In this document: piece by piece, positions 8,008 to 16,559 of the stretch
Layout of the letters: the number at the start of each line of letters is the position of its first letter
Numbering within the stretch: the stretch's first letter is position 1
From: an uncultured Eubacteriales bacterium
GTDB taxonomy: Bacteria > Bacillota > Clostridia > Oscillospirales > Acutalibacteraceae
Direction: 5' to 3'
DNA length: 64,000 nt
Assembly: GCA_934647945.1 (NCBI GenBank)
Contig: CAKUFK010000013.1
Coordinates: 1-64,000 of the forward strand
Translations under genes and position numbers: made by a program
The notes under the pieces: generated by a model
Told to the model about the DNA's origin: nothing
Database searches by the model: none
What the model saw: only the letters and a program-made list of their open reading frames with translations

Positions 8008-8429
8008 CCTATATTCTTCACCCCAATCAGTATAGCTACTTTGAGACAAACAATATGTAAAGTATGACTTTATATATCAGCGGCTGTGTGATGATTTGTA
8101 AAAAGGGAATGGGGTTACATCCGAAAGACACTTGTATAGTGAATGAAAAGAACGTAGAAGAATGCCTGCCAATTATTTTGGAACGGGTGATTCACACGAG
8201 GCTCAACCAGCCGGGTGAGAACCGGGATTGGTAAAACATAACGCTGAACCCAAAGAAAATTGGGTCCAGCGTCACGCTGGGTTTGGGTTGCGAAAAATGT
8301 CATTTAGAAATACAAACTGAAAAATTGAAGGATCTTACACCGCAAAAAAGTCGGTAGCAAGGCGAAGCGTTGTGAGCGCGTTTACAAGTGAACAGCGAGG
8401 GAACAGCGTGACTTCTTGCGGAGAGGACA
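8008..8429. other. AT-rich intergenic stretch with two inverted repeats
   Basis: No credible gene. A 12-bp stem with one mismatch (8241-8252 with 8261-8272) lies in the middle. Near the right edge CCGCAAAAAAGTC (about 8341) faces GACTTCTTGCGG (about 8410-8421), an imperfect inverted pair around a 55-bp GC-richer segment, which resembles the boundary of a mobile element. A 62-codon minus-strand frame here (8115-8303) has no ribosome binding site and is not called. Confidence 0.4.
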
Positions 8430-10496
8430 TCAATAAGAAATTGTAATTTCTTTTATCCCCGAGGCCTCATTGCCACTTGAATCCTTGACATACACTTCCG
8501 CTTTATATGTCCCATTTTTTATAGGTGTAACTATTAGCTCGTTTTTGTTGTTCTCCGCTATTAAAGTGCCATTATAGTATAGTTTTATTGAGTATTCAAC
8601 ATAGGTGCCAGAACCACCCGTCGGATTAACTTCGGCAAAGACCCCGCGCACCATTGAAGAATCTGACGAATAAAAACCAACACCTACTGATGCGGAAACA
8701 GATAACGGGGATTCTTTCACTACAACTCGGCATTGTTCCGAAAATCCGCCATCTGCTGTTTTGACGGTAATTGTGGCACTTCCTTTACCCTTGGCCGTTA
8801 CTTTACCAGTACTGGAAACTTCCGCAACGCTGGTATCGCTACTAGACCAAATAACAGTCTTATTGGCAGCATTAGAAGGTGTCACTGTAGCAACTAATGT
8901 TTCCGAATTTCTTTCTGTAAGTTCCAAATTTGTTTTATTTAATTGTACACCCGATACAGAAATTGGAGGGGGATCAACGACTTTCAAATCGATGGTTTTA
9001 CTGCTGGTGCCCGATGAATTCTGTATAATGATTTTGGTATCTCCAGTGTCTACTGCCCTAAAATTAATTTTATAATGGCCATCTTCTGCTCCAATGCAGT
9101 CTGAGCTCGGATAAAGCAACGAACCATTCGTAGCAGTAACAGAAATAGAATGACATGCCCAAAATGGAGTGGCAGTTACCTCTATTTCGAATGATTCTCC
9201 AACTGTTTTTGTCAAATGACTTGTTGAAGTATTAAGTGTAATTTTCACGTCTCTTTTCGCAGCTTCTTTTGTAAATGTGTAGCTCTTTCCGCCCACAGTC
9301 ATTGTTAATGTATTGCCTTGAACAGACATACCATAATCTTTTATCAGGCTATCCGCAAACTTTGTGGGATTAACTAGAAGTGCGTTGTGTGTATTTGAAC
9401 TTGCAGAATCAGATGCCTTGTTGTAAGCTTCGAGTTCATAGTTTTCAAAAGCAACAAGAGTATTATTCGTTATGTTTATGTTTTCTGATTCCCAAGTCAA
9501 AGCCTCATGGTCATACCAAGGTTCAATGGTGGGGTGAATATATGTATAATTATATCCGTCTAGATACCAATAATAACCATCGATCTCTTTTAATAACTTT
9601 TCATATTCCCATAGAATTTCAGTAGGATAATTCTTTTCTCGATAAAAAACAACAGATGTATTGTTTTTCGTATATATTAGCTTTTTAGGACTTTCGAGGA
9701 ATATATGATCAGAAGAGAATTTTCCGTTATTATAATAATATTCCGTTCCACCCTTACCTATATTGGGTTTAAGAGTGCAGGTAGTATGATCAAACCCTTT
9801 TGACTCTAAATAAACCCATGTACTATTATAAACAGAAAATGTTAAAGTGGCATCATCGTGACCCTCAGCATACCATAAACCTTCGATATCTGCGAAATTT
9901 ATTATTTGATTCTGATTTGATGCGGTATTATTTGCTGGATTGTTATTATTAGTAGTAGAACTATTCTGTTTATTTAATGCCGTTGTGTTGGTATCTTTAT
10001 GATTGCTATTATCAACTTCCCATTTTGCTACAAGTACGATGTTTTCGTTTAGGACAGTGGAAAAGTCAAATTTAGAGTCGTCAAGATACCACCCTAAGAA
10101 TGTATAACCTTGCTTTTGTGGAATAGGAGGCTCTGAAATTGCAGAACCTTTTGCAATACTAACTGTTTTTACTTCCTCATCGTTGTCTGAAATAAAAGCT
10201 ACAGAAATAACTACTGTACCGTCATTGATTGTGTAAAAAGCGGTAAGAAGAATATCGTTTTTTATAGGCGTACTAAAATCATATGTTTTGTTTTCACATT
10301 GCCAATCAACAAATGTAAAACCCTCTTTAACTGGGTCTTGGGGTTTTGTAACACATTTGCCTAACTCCACAGACTGGCTCTCAACAGGGGTTCCACCTAA
10401 ACTATCAAAAGTCACTACATATGTCTGTTTTTTACCGCAAGCACTTACTCCAAAAAGAATAAGTAAAACAATTATTCCATAAATATATTTTTTCAT
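8430..10496 (-). CDS. Surface lipoprotein with InlB B-repeats and Big_2 (Ig-like) domain
   Basis: A 688-residue predicted lipoprotein. MKKYIYG then a hydrophobic stretch ends in the lipobox FGVSAC (lipidated Cys about residue 20). Residues about 25-160 contain two Listeria-Bacteroides (InlB B) repeats, recognised by FDSLGG, GFTFVDW and GYTFLGWY; an Asn/Thr-rich linker follows, then an unassigned region beginning EGLWYAEGHDDA, and a Big_2 Ig-like domain (WSSSDTSVAEVSSTGKVTA) near 545-620. Likely anchored outside the membrane with an adhesive or ligand-binding role. The ATG at 10496 is chosen for GGAGGG and the signal peptide. It is distinctly AT-rich compared with neighbours, suggesting transfer. 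Confidence 0.85.
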   Translation of the reverse strand: MKKYIYGIIVLLILFGVSACGKKQTYVVTFDSLGGTPVESQSVELGKCVTKPQDPVKEGFTFVDWQCENKTYDFSTPIKNDILLTAFYTINDGTVVISVAFISDNDEEVKTVSIAKGSAISEPPIPQKQGYTFLGWYLDDSKFDFSTVLNENIVLVAKWEVDNSNHKDTNTTALNKQNSSTTNNNNPANNTASNQNQIINFADIEGLWYAEGHDDATLTFSVYNSTWVYLESKGFDHTTCTLKPNIGKGGTEYYYNNGKFSSDHIFLESPKKLIYTKNNTSVVFYREKNYPTEILWEYEKLLKEIDGYYWYLDGYNYTYIHPTIEPWYDHEALTWESENINITNNTLVAFENYELEAYNKASDSASSNTHNALLVNPTKFADSLIKDYGMSVQGNTLTMTVGGKSYTFTKEAAKRDVKITLNTSTSHLTKTVGESFEIEVTATPFWACHSISVTATNGSLLYPSSDCIGAEDGHYKINFRAVDTGDTKIIIQNSSGTSSKTIDLKVVDPPPISVSGVQLNKTNLELTERNSETLVATVTPSNAANKTVIWSSSDTSVAEVSSTGKVTAKGKGSATITVKTADGGFSEQCRVVVKESPLSVSASVGVGFYSSDSSMVRGVFAEVNPTGGSGTYVEYSIKLYYNGTLIAENNKNELIVTPIKNGTYKAEVYVKDSSGNEASGIKEITISY

Positions 10497-10930
10497 TTTT
10501 ATTTCCCTCCAAAAATAAAAAAGTGCCCCCCCAATGCTGCTACACACCTGTACAATGTCAGAAAGAGAGAATACATTTTTGCCAAAAGTATTCCCTGATT
10601 TGTACATATTTAGATGCATAACAAATTTATTATATCGTTTACATCTCATTTTAGCAATACTTAAATAGATTATTTCATATTTTGAGCAGTCCTTAGGAGT
10701 TATAAGATTATATGACTCTTTTTCTTCTATTTACTGCGAAGAGGGTGAAATAGGCAAGCAAAATTTCCGAAACGCTATCCATTGATACAAAAAAATGAAA
10801 TAAGAGACAGCAAAATTGCGGGCTCGATACATAAATTCACGATGTTTACCGCCGTTTTTCGGGGGTTTGAAAACATTTCGGAGACTGATTTTGACAAGTC
10901 ATGACCACGCCCAAAGGAGGTGGCATGGAT
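10497..10930. other. AT-rich non-coding gap between lipoprotein gene and IS200 element
   Basis: The first 15 bases hold the lipoprotein ribosome binding site (GGAGGG on the minus strand). A run of seven C follows at about 10527-10533. Beyond that I see no gene, RNA or strong hairpin until the insertion-sequence end. Confidence 0.5.
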
Positions 10931-11592
10931 GATGGCCCTATAAGGGCATGATACCAGCAGCGCCTAAAGGCGCGTCACGAGCAACGCCAACCGCACCTTA
11001 GCGTTACTCTAGTCTTCTAAATCCTTGAATGGATCCTTGTATTCCTTGAAGCTGAGTTGATCCATCATTTGGTCCTCTGTTTCCTGGTTTCGGATATACT
11101 TCTCAATGGCGGCCTTGTTGTCTCCAACTGTACTCACGTAATACCCTTTTGCCCAGAAGCATCTCCTACCGTATTTGTATTTCATATTCGCATGCCGCTC
11201 AAATATCATCAAGGTGCTTTTCCCTTTCAGATATCCCATGAAGTCTCCCACGCTCAACTTCGGCTGTATTGACAGCAGCGTGTGTATATGATCCTGCATC
11301 GCATGCGCTTCTATGATTTCCACATGCTTGTACTCGCACAGCTTCCTCAGTATCACACCTATGTCCTGCCTCAGCTTCCCATATATCGCTTTTCTTCGAT
11401 ACTTCGGCACGATTACGATGTGATATTGACATTTCCATTTCGTATGTGATAAGCTTTGTTCGTCCATTCGGACATGACCTCCTTTGGTTTCTGGGGCGGT
11501 GGCGTTACCCGTTTCCATTTTACCAAAGGAGCTCTTTTCTCTCCTAATCGTCGCTCTCGCTTTTTCTCCCTCCACCGGCTTAGCCGGTGGTT
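10930..11592 (-). mobile_element. IS200/IS605-family element
   Basis: The element carries one Y1 transposase gene flanked by the small imperfect-palindrome hairpins typical of this family: GCCCTATAAGGGC (10935-10947) and GCGCCTAAAGGCGC (10960-10973) downstream of the gene, and CCACCGGC-TTA-GCCGGTGG (11572-11590) upstream. There are no terminal inverted repeats, as expected. No TnpB is present. It lies immediately downstream of the tRNA-Leu terminator. Exact cleavage sites were not determined. Confidence 0.75.
11009..11467 (-). CDS. tnpA: IS200/IS605 family transposase TnpA (Y1 HUH)
   Basis: A 152-residue single-domain Y1 transposase. It has CQYHIVIVPKYRR at the N-terminus, the HUH metal-binding motif in QDHIHTLLSI, and the nucleophilic Tyr in NKAAIEKYIRNQE near the C-terminus. 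These enzymes move single-stranded DNA copies by recognising subterminal hairpins, which are present on both sides. AGGAGG lies 10 nt before the ATG at 11467; the longer frame upstream crosses the IS end hairpin and is unlikely to be translated. Catalytic residues appear intact. Confidence 0.9.
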   Translation of the reverse strand: MDEQSLSHTKWKCQYHIVIVPKYRRKAIYGKLRQDIGVILRKLCEYKHVEIIEAHAMQDHIHTLLSIQPKLSVGDFMGYLKGKSTLMIFERHANMKYKYGRRCFWAKGYYVSTVGDNKAAIEKYIRNQETEDQMMDQLSFKEYKDPFKDLED

Positions 11593-11609
11593 GCCTGGAT
11601 AATAAAAAT

Positions 11610-11641
11610 CGCTCAAGCCTTTATGAATAAAGACTTGAGCG
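11610..11641 (-). terminator. Terminator of tRNA-Leu(CAG)
   Basis: CGCTCAAG (11610-11617) pairs with CTTGAGCG (11634-11641), with a largely paired extension and GATTTTTATT after it on the minus strand, directly after the tRNA 3' end. Confidence 0.75.
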
Positions 11642-11728
11642 TGGTGCGGATAAGAGGACTTGAACCTCCACCGAGTTGCCCCGACTAGAACCTGAATCTA
11701 GCGCGTCTGCCAATTCCGCCATATCCGC
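11642..11728 (-). tRNA. tRNA-Leu (anticodon CAG)
   Basis: Read on the minus strand the gene is 87 nt with encoded CCA. Acceptor arms GCGGATA and TATCCGC pair perfectly; the anticodon stem CTAGA/TCTAG encloses TTCAGGT, giving anticodon CAG; a long class II variable arm and GTTCAAGTCC T-loop follow. Leucine identity fits the long variable arm. Confidence 0.95.
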
Positions 11729-11868
11729 CTATTCTGTTGTGCCGCTTTTGGCGACGTGAATTATTATACCGGGTTGGCCGGGGATTGTCAAGCGTTTTCT
11801 TTCAAAAAATTAAACCGTATACGGTGAGGGCTTTTTCTCTTCACTCCCGTTTTTCGCCAGTTGGCGGA

Positions 11869-11897
11869 TTGTCAAATCGTTCGGATTGGTGTATACT
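11869..11897 (+). promoter_or_regulatory. Promoter for the 11934 hydrolase
   Basis: TTGTCA (11869-11874), a 17-bp spacer and TATACT (11892-11897) lie 37 bp before the ATG, divergent from the tRNA. Confidence 0.7.
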
Positions 11898-11933
11898 CAA
11901 ACAGAAAAACGCGATGGAAAGGGAGGCTTAGAG

Positions 11934-12869
11934 ATGGCGGGACAAACGGAATTGTCTTTCATGAGCTCGGACAGCAGGACGACGGTGTATGCGACCCTGT
12001 GGGAACCGGAGGGAGAGCCGGTCGGCGTGGTCCAAATCTGCCATGGCATGGCGGAGCATATCGGCCGGTATGCCTGGCTGGCCGGACAGCTCTGCGCCAA
12101 GGGTTATGTGGTCTGCGGAGACGACCATCTGGGCCACGGCCGGACGGCCCTGACGAAAGACGATCTCGGGTATTTCGGGGAACGGGACGGATGGGACCAT
12201 CTGATCGAGGATGAACATGGGATGCGGAAGGAACTGGAAAAACGTTTCCCGGGCCTGCCGTTTTTCCTGCTCGGGCACAGCATGGGCTCCTTCATCACGA
12301 GAGGCTACGTGGCCCGGCATGGGACCGGCCTGTCGGGCTATATCTGCTGGGGGACGTCGGGCCCTGTTCCTGGGACGGGGCTGGGGATTTTCCTGACCAC
12401 CTTGCTCTGCGTGTTCGGCCAGGGGGAAAAACGCGGCCGCTTTGTCGACAAGCTCACTCATAAAGGCTATCTCGACCGGTATGACCAGGTGGAAACCGAG
12501 CTGGACTGGCTCAGCCGGGATCGGGAGGTATACGCCCCCTTTGCGGAGGATCCCAAGGCCAATTTCGTTTTTACCAACGCGGGATTCCGGGATCTGTTCC
12601 GTCTGCTTAAAAACGTCAGCGGGCCCCGTTGGAGCAGGCAGGTGCCCAAGGGGCTGCCCATCCTCATCATGTCGGGGGACATGGATCCGGTCGGCCAGTT
12701 CGGCGAGGGCCCGAAGAAGGTGGCGGGCTGGCTGAGAGAGGCCGGGGTGCGGGACTTGACCCTCAAGCTGTACGAGGGCGCGCGGCACGAGCTGCATAAC
12801 GAACTCAACCGGGACGAGGTGGTCGCTGATCTGATGTCCTGGCTGGAAAACCATCGGGGAGGGATATGA
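11934..12869 (+). CDS. Alpha/beta hydrolase, lysophospholipase-like
   Basis: A 311-residue serine hydrolase of the monoglyceride lipase/lysophospholipase (Hydrolase_4) type. HGMAEHIGRY is the oxyanion segment, GHSMGS holds the nucleophile at about residue 115, SGDMDPVG carries the acid and YEGARHELHNE the catalytic His. No signal peptide; likely cytosolic or membrane-peripheral, acting on lipid acyl esters. GGGAGG is 7 nt from the ATG. The next gene, an SGNH hydrolase, starts 4 nt after the stop, so the two are probably co-translated. Confidence 0.9.
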   Translation: MAGQTELSFMSSDSRTTVYATLWEPEGEPVGVVQICHGMAEHIGRYAWLAGQLCAKGYVVCGDDHLGHGRTALTKDDLGYFGERDGWDHLIEDEHGMRKELEKRFPGLPFFLLGHSMGSFITRGYVARHGTGLSGYICWGTSGPVPGTGLGIFLTTLLCVFGQGEKRGRFVDKLTHKGYLDRYDQVETELDWLSRDREVYAPFAEDPKANFVFTNAGFRDLFRLLKNVSGPRWSRQVPKGLPILIMSGDMDPVGQFGEGPKKVAGWLREAGVRDLTLKLYEGARHELHNELNRDEVVADLMSWLENHRGGI

Positions 12870-12872
12870 GAC

Positions 12873-13490
12873 ATGAGCCTGCTGCGTGATAACATGACCA
12901 TCCTGTTCCAGGGGGACAGCGTTACCGATGCGGGACGAAGCCGGGAGGATCCGGACGATCTCGGGCCGGGGTATCCCCGTTTTGCGGCGGAGACGCTGAA
13001 AAAATCTTATTCCGGCCTGACAGTGATTAACCGGGGGATCAGCGGCAACCGCTCCTGCGATCTGGTCGCCCGCTGGGACGAGGATTGTCTCGCCCTCAAG
13101 CCCGACCTGCTGAGCATCCTCATCGGCATCAACGACACCTGGCGCCGGTACGATCAGAGTTCCCCCACCTCGGCGGCGGAATACGAGGCCAATATGCGCA
13201 CCCTGCTCACCCAGGTCCGGGACACGCTGGACATCCCGGTGGTGCTCATGGAGCCCTTCGTGCTGGAGGTACAGCCAGGTCAAGCGGAATGGCGGGAGGA
13301 TCTGGATCCCAAGATCGATGTTTTGCGCCGCTTGGCGCGGGAGTTCGGCTGCAGGTTGGTGCCGCTGGACGGGCTGTTCGCGGCGGAATGCTGCCGTACC
13401 CCTGCGGAGCTGCTGGCGGCGGATGGTGTCCATCCCACGGAAAAAGGGGCGGCATTGATTGCCCGGGCTTTCGTGGAGGCGATAAAATAA
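12873..13490 (+). CDS. SGNH/GDSL hydrolase family protein
   Basis: A 205-residue esterase of the SGNH superfamily. All four blocks are visible: Ser in LFQGDSVTDAG, Gly in NRGISGN, Asn in LIGINDTW and the Asp-His pair in DGVHPTEKG. No export signal, so likely cytosolic deacylation of carbohydrates or lipids. GAGGGATATGAG precedes the ATG. It follows the lysophospholipase-like gene by 3 nt, forming a two-gene hydrolase operon, and is followed by non-coding element copy C. Confidence 0.9.
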   Translation: MSLLRDNMTILFQGDSVTDAGRSREDPDDLGPGYPRFAAETLKKSYSGLTVINRGISGNRSCDLVARWDEDCLALKPDLLSILIGINDTWRRYDQSSPTSAAEYEANMRTLLTQVRDTLDIPVVLMEPFVLEVQPGQAEWREDLDPKIDVLRRLAREFGCRLVPLDGLFAAECCRTPAELLAADGVHPTEKGAALIARAFVEAIK

Positions 13491-13539
13491 CGGGTTCCCC
13501 TGCCAAAGGCGCAATAAACCATGTGTTTATGACGGCTCA

Positions 13540-13895
13540 AATCCTTGGGCCACCTTATGGTATGGGCCGGTTCGGGTGTCTGCCTCCCCGTTATTGTGGT
13601 GTCCCACAATGGCCCTAAAAATCAAAATTACCCGGGGCTCCAAGGGGTAACCCCTTGGCACGTCTTTGCCTTCTTTCTTCGTGTGAAGAAAGAAGGTGGC
13701 CCGCAGGCCAGACCTGAAAAAGACGGGTATTCTGGTCTGCCCGCTCACACTATGCGACTATATTTTAAGTGCGCCCCTGAACCCCCAGGTAATCGGCCGA
13801 TTTTTTCTTCATAAAAATCGGCGGGTACGGCATCTCTTGAACCGACGCCCATACAACAAGGGGGCCCGGGGCCCCCGGGGATTGGGATTGCTGTA
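13540..13895. mobile_element. Non-coding inverted-repeat element, copy C
   Basis: A diverged relative of the elements at 7434 and 45475. The right end, reverse complemented, reads ATGGGCGTCGGTTCAAGAG then ATGCCGTACCCGCCG, matching the left end of copy A; the left end has a degenerate version (TATGGGCCGGTTCGGGTG). Internal GTCCCACAATGGCCC... (13601-13628) is identical over 28 bases to 7598-7625 of copy A. Its hairpins have different stem sequences but the same TTTCTT/AAGAAA design. No gene is present. Confidence 0.6.
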
Positions 13896-13926
13896 TTTTT
13901 CTGTCCCTCCCAAAAACCGGGACCGC

Positions 13927-13955
13927 TTGACAACCTCGTTTGCTTGGTCTATAAT
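13927..13955 (+). promoter_or_regulatory. Promoter of the ilv-leu operon
   Basis: TTGACA (13927-13932), a 17-bp spacer and TATAAT (13950-13955) give a full-consensus promoter, with transcription expected to start near 13962, just before the T-box leader. Confidence 0.85.
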
Positions 13956-13961
13956 ATATCT

Positions 13962-14256
13962 ATTCACCTAAAAAAGACAAAAACGATCAGCGATGATGGG
14001 GAGAAAGTGGGCGACCCGCCTTTCAGAGAGCGGCCGGATGGTGCGAGGCCGCAGGCTGCGCCTGCCGGGCTCGCCCTGGAGCTGCCCGGCCGAACTCCGC
14101 CGACGCGGATGGTAGGCCCGGCCGGATTTCCCGCCGTTATCGGGATGCCGGGAGCCCTGGCTCCCGTGCGGTAAGCGGCTTCCCCGGAAGCAAGAAGAGT
14201 GGTACCGCGGAGGAATCGGCCTTCGTCTCTTTATTTAAGGAGACGAGGGCCTTTTT
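13962..14256 (+). promoter_or_regulatory. T-box leader (leucine-specific candidate)
   Basis: A leader of about 295 nt with the hallmark T-box AGAGTGGTACCGCGG at 14196-14210, followed by a terminator hairpin (14218-14256) ending in CTTTTT. The Stem I apical part TTTCAGAGAGCGG...GGTGCGAG is visible near 14030-14050. GAACTCC at 14092-14098 fits a specifier loop with codon CTC (14095-14097), which would read uncharged tRNA-Leu(GAG). Uncharged tRNA stabilises the antiterminator and switches on ilvB-ilvN-leuC-leuD. The T-box call is firm; the exact specifier is inferred. Confidence 0.9.
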
Positions 14257-14291
14257 GCAGGGGAATGCCCCGGAAAGGAAGGGTCACAGCG

Positions 14292-15968
14292 ATGAAACGA
14301 AACGGTTCGGACATATTGGTGGAATGTCTGCTCGAGCAGGGGGTCGATACCGTGTTCGGCTATCCCGGCGGGGCGGTGCTCAACATCTATGACGCCCTTT
14401 ATAAATACAGCGGCCGGATCCGGCATGTGCTGACCGCCCACGAGCAGGGGGCCTCCCACGCCGCGGACGGCTATGCCCGCGCCACCGGCCGGGTGGGGGT
14501 GTGCATCGCCACCTCCGGCCCCGGCGCGACCAATCTGGTCACCGGTATTGCCACGGCGTATATGGATTCCATCCCGATGGTGGCCGTCACGGGCAATGTG
14601 GCGGTGCCGCTGTTGGGCCGGGACTCCTTCCAGGAAGTGGACATCACCGGCATCACCATGCCGATCACCAAACACAATTTCATCGTCAAGCGGGTGGAGG
14701 ATCTGGCCGATACGGTACGGGAAGCGTTCCGCATCGCAAGGAGCGGCCGGCCCGGCCCGGTGCTCATCGACCTGCCCAAGGACATCACCGCGGCCGAGAC
14801 GGAATATGAGCCCCGTCCGGCGGCGGGGCCCCGGCCTTCCGTCCCTCCGAAGGAAGAACGGCTCCAGATGACCCTGAACCGGCTGCAAAGCTGTGAAAAG
14901 CCCTTGATCTATTTCGGCGGAGGGATCATCTCCTCCGGGGCGGAGGCGGAGCTTCTCGCCCTGGCCGAAGCCCAGGATATCCCGGTCTGCTCCTCCATGA
15001 TGGGCCTGGGCGGCTTCCCGCCGGATCACCGGCTATGGCTGGGAATGGTGGGAATGCACGGTACCCTGGCGGCCAACCGCGCGGCCAGGGAGTGCGATTT
15101 GCTCCTGGCCTGCGGTGCCCGGTTTTCCGACCGGGTAGCGGGGAGCACCACCGGTTTCGCTCCAAACGCTCAGGTGGTCCATATAGATATCGACCACGCC
15201 GAGTTCGATAAGAATGTGTCGGTGGCGGTCCGGCTGGCCGGGGATCTGAGGGATGTATTGGGCATCCTTTCCCGGCGGGCGGACAAACGGGTCCATCCGG
15301 CCTGGGTGGGCCGGGTGACGGCCCTGAAGCGGGAGATTCCCGCTTCCACGGCGATGCCAGACGCCCCTGCCGATCCCCTGGAGGTGCTGCGCACCCTCCG
15401 GCGCCTGCTCCCGGACGATGCTGTCGTCGCCACCGACGTGGGCCAGCACCAGATGTGGACGGCCCAGCATTTCGAGTTCCGGCAGCCCCGGACACTGCTG
15501 ACCTCGGGGGGCCTCGGTACCATGGGGTATGGGCTGGGCGCTGCCATCGGCGCCCAGGCGGCCTTCCCGGACCGGCGGGTGGTGCTGGTCTCCGGGGACG
15601 GCAGTTTCCATATGAATCTGAATGAGCTGACCACCCTGGCATCCTATGACCTTCCCATCGTGGTGGTGGTGATGAACAACCGGGTGCTGGGCATGGTGCG
15701 GCAGTGGCAGAAGGTGTTTTACGGGCGGAGGTTCTCCGCTACCGATCCTCATCGCAAAACCGATCTCGTCAAATTGGCCGAGGCCTTCGGCTGCACCGGC
15801 ATGCGGATCACCGCGGCGGGGGAGGTGGAGCCCGTCCTGCGGGCGGCCCTGGAAAAGAAGGGCCCCGTCCTGGTGGACTGTCAGATCTCGCCCGACGTCA
15901 ACGTCCTGCCCATGATCCCGCCGGGCGGCACCGTGGAGGACATGATCGAGGCAATGGACGAGGACTGA
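14292..15968 (+). CDS. ilvB: Acetolactate synthase, large (catalytic) subunit
   Basis: A 558-residue ThDP enzyme that condenses two pyruvates to acetolactate (valine/leucine) or pyruvate with 2-ketobutyrate (isoleucine). Visible: FGYPGGAVLNIYDAL and the catalytic Glu in TAHEQGASHAADGYAR, a central FAD-type domain, and the ThDP/Mg motif GDGSFHMNLNELTTL with MNNRVLGMVRQWQ. Full length for the family. ATG at 14292 follows GGAAGG; upstream in-frame ATGs fall in the T-box leader. First gene of the T-box operon; its regulatory subunit follows after 24 nt. Confidence 0.96.
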   Translation: MKRNGSDILVECLLEQGVDTVFGYPGGAVLNIYDALYKYSGRIRHVLTAHEQGASHAADGYARATGRVGVCIATSGPGATNLVTGIATAYMDSIPMVAVTGNVAVPLLGRDSFQEVDITGITMPITKHNFIVKRVEDLADTVREAFRIARSGRPGPVLIDLPKDITAAETEYEPRPAAGPRPSVPPKEERLQMTLNRLQSCEKPLIYFGGGIISSGAEAELLALAEAQDIPVCSSMMGLGGFPPDHRLWLGMVGMHGTLAANRAARECDLLLACGARFSDRVAGSTTGFAPNAQVVHIDIDHAEFDKNVSVAVRLAGDLRDVLGILSRRADKRVHPAWVGRVTALKREIPASTAMPDAPADPLEVLRTLRRLLPDDAVVATDVGQHQMWTAQHFEFRQPRTLLTSGGLGTMGYGLGAAIGAQAAFPDRRVVLVSGDGSFHMNLNELTTLASYDLPIVVVVMNNRVLGMVRQWQKVFYGRRFSATDPHRKTDLVKLAEAFGCTGMRITAAGEVEPVLRAALEKKGPVLVDCQISPDVNVLPMIPPGGTVEDMIEAMDED

Positions 15969-15992
15969 TATCCGAGGAAGGGAAGGGATCAT

Positions 15993-16511
15993 ATGAGCGA
16001 AGAAAACGTCAAGCGCAAGGTGCTGTCCGTCCTGTCGGTGGAGCACCAGGGGATTCTGCCCCGGGTCACCGGCCTGTTTTCCCGGCGGGGCTTCAATATC
16101 GATTCCATCATCGCCTGCAAAACCGAGGACCCCGGGCTGGCCCGCTGGACCCTGGTGGTGACGGGGGACGAGGCGACCTTTACCCAGCTGATGCGCCAGC
16201 TCTTAAAGCTGGAGGACGTTATCAAGGTGGAAGCACTGGAGATGGAAAACTGTTCCAACAGCGAGCTGCTGCTCATCAAAGTCCGGACCGGCCCAGCCGG
16301 CCGGGCCGGCCTGCTGCGCACGGCTCAGACCTACGGCGGCCGGGTGTTGGATGTGGGGGACTGCACCATGACCCTGGAGCTGTCCGGCCAGACTGAAGAG
16401 ATCGAGGGCTTCGTGGCCCGGATGGCGGCGGATTATGGGATCGTCGAGCTGGCCAGGACCGGGATCACCGCCCTGCGGCGGGGGGACGACACCATCCATT
16501 CCCCCGATTGA
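15993..16511 (+). CDS. ilvN: Acetolactate synthase, small (regulatory) subunit
   Basis: A 172-residue regulatory partner of IlvB. The N-terminal ACT domain begins KVLSVLSVEHQGILPRVTGL with the RRGFNIDSI motif that binds valine for feedback inhibition, and a C-terminal ACT-like half (ELLLIKVRTGPAGRAGL) follows. Length matches the IlvH/IlvN long form. GAGGAAGGGAAGG precedes the ATG. It is co-transcribed with ilvB and leuC. Confidence 0.94.
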   Translation: MSEENVKRKVLSVLSVEHQGILPRVTGLFSRRGFNIDSIIACKTEDPGLARWTLVVTGDEATFTQLMRQLLKLEDVIKVEALEMENCSNSELLLIKVRTGPAGRAGLLRTAQTYGGRVLDVGDCTMTLELSGQTEEIEGFVARMAADYGIVELARTGITALRRGDDTIHSPD

Positions 16512-16559
16512 CCGTCCATTCGCCGGGGCATCCCGGCTATACATAAGGAGGAAACGAGC

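Noticed and set aside
8115..8303. 62-codon minus-strand frame
   Set aside because: No ribosome binding site and it spans a hairpin; no recognised domain.
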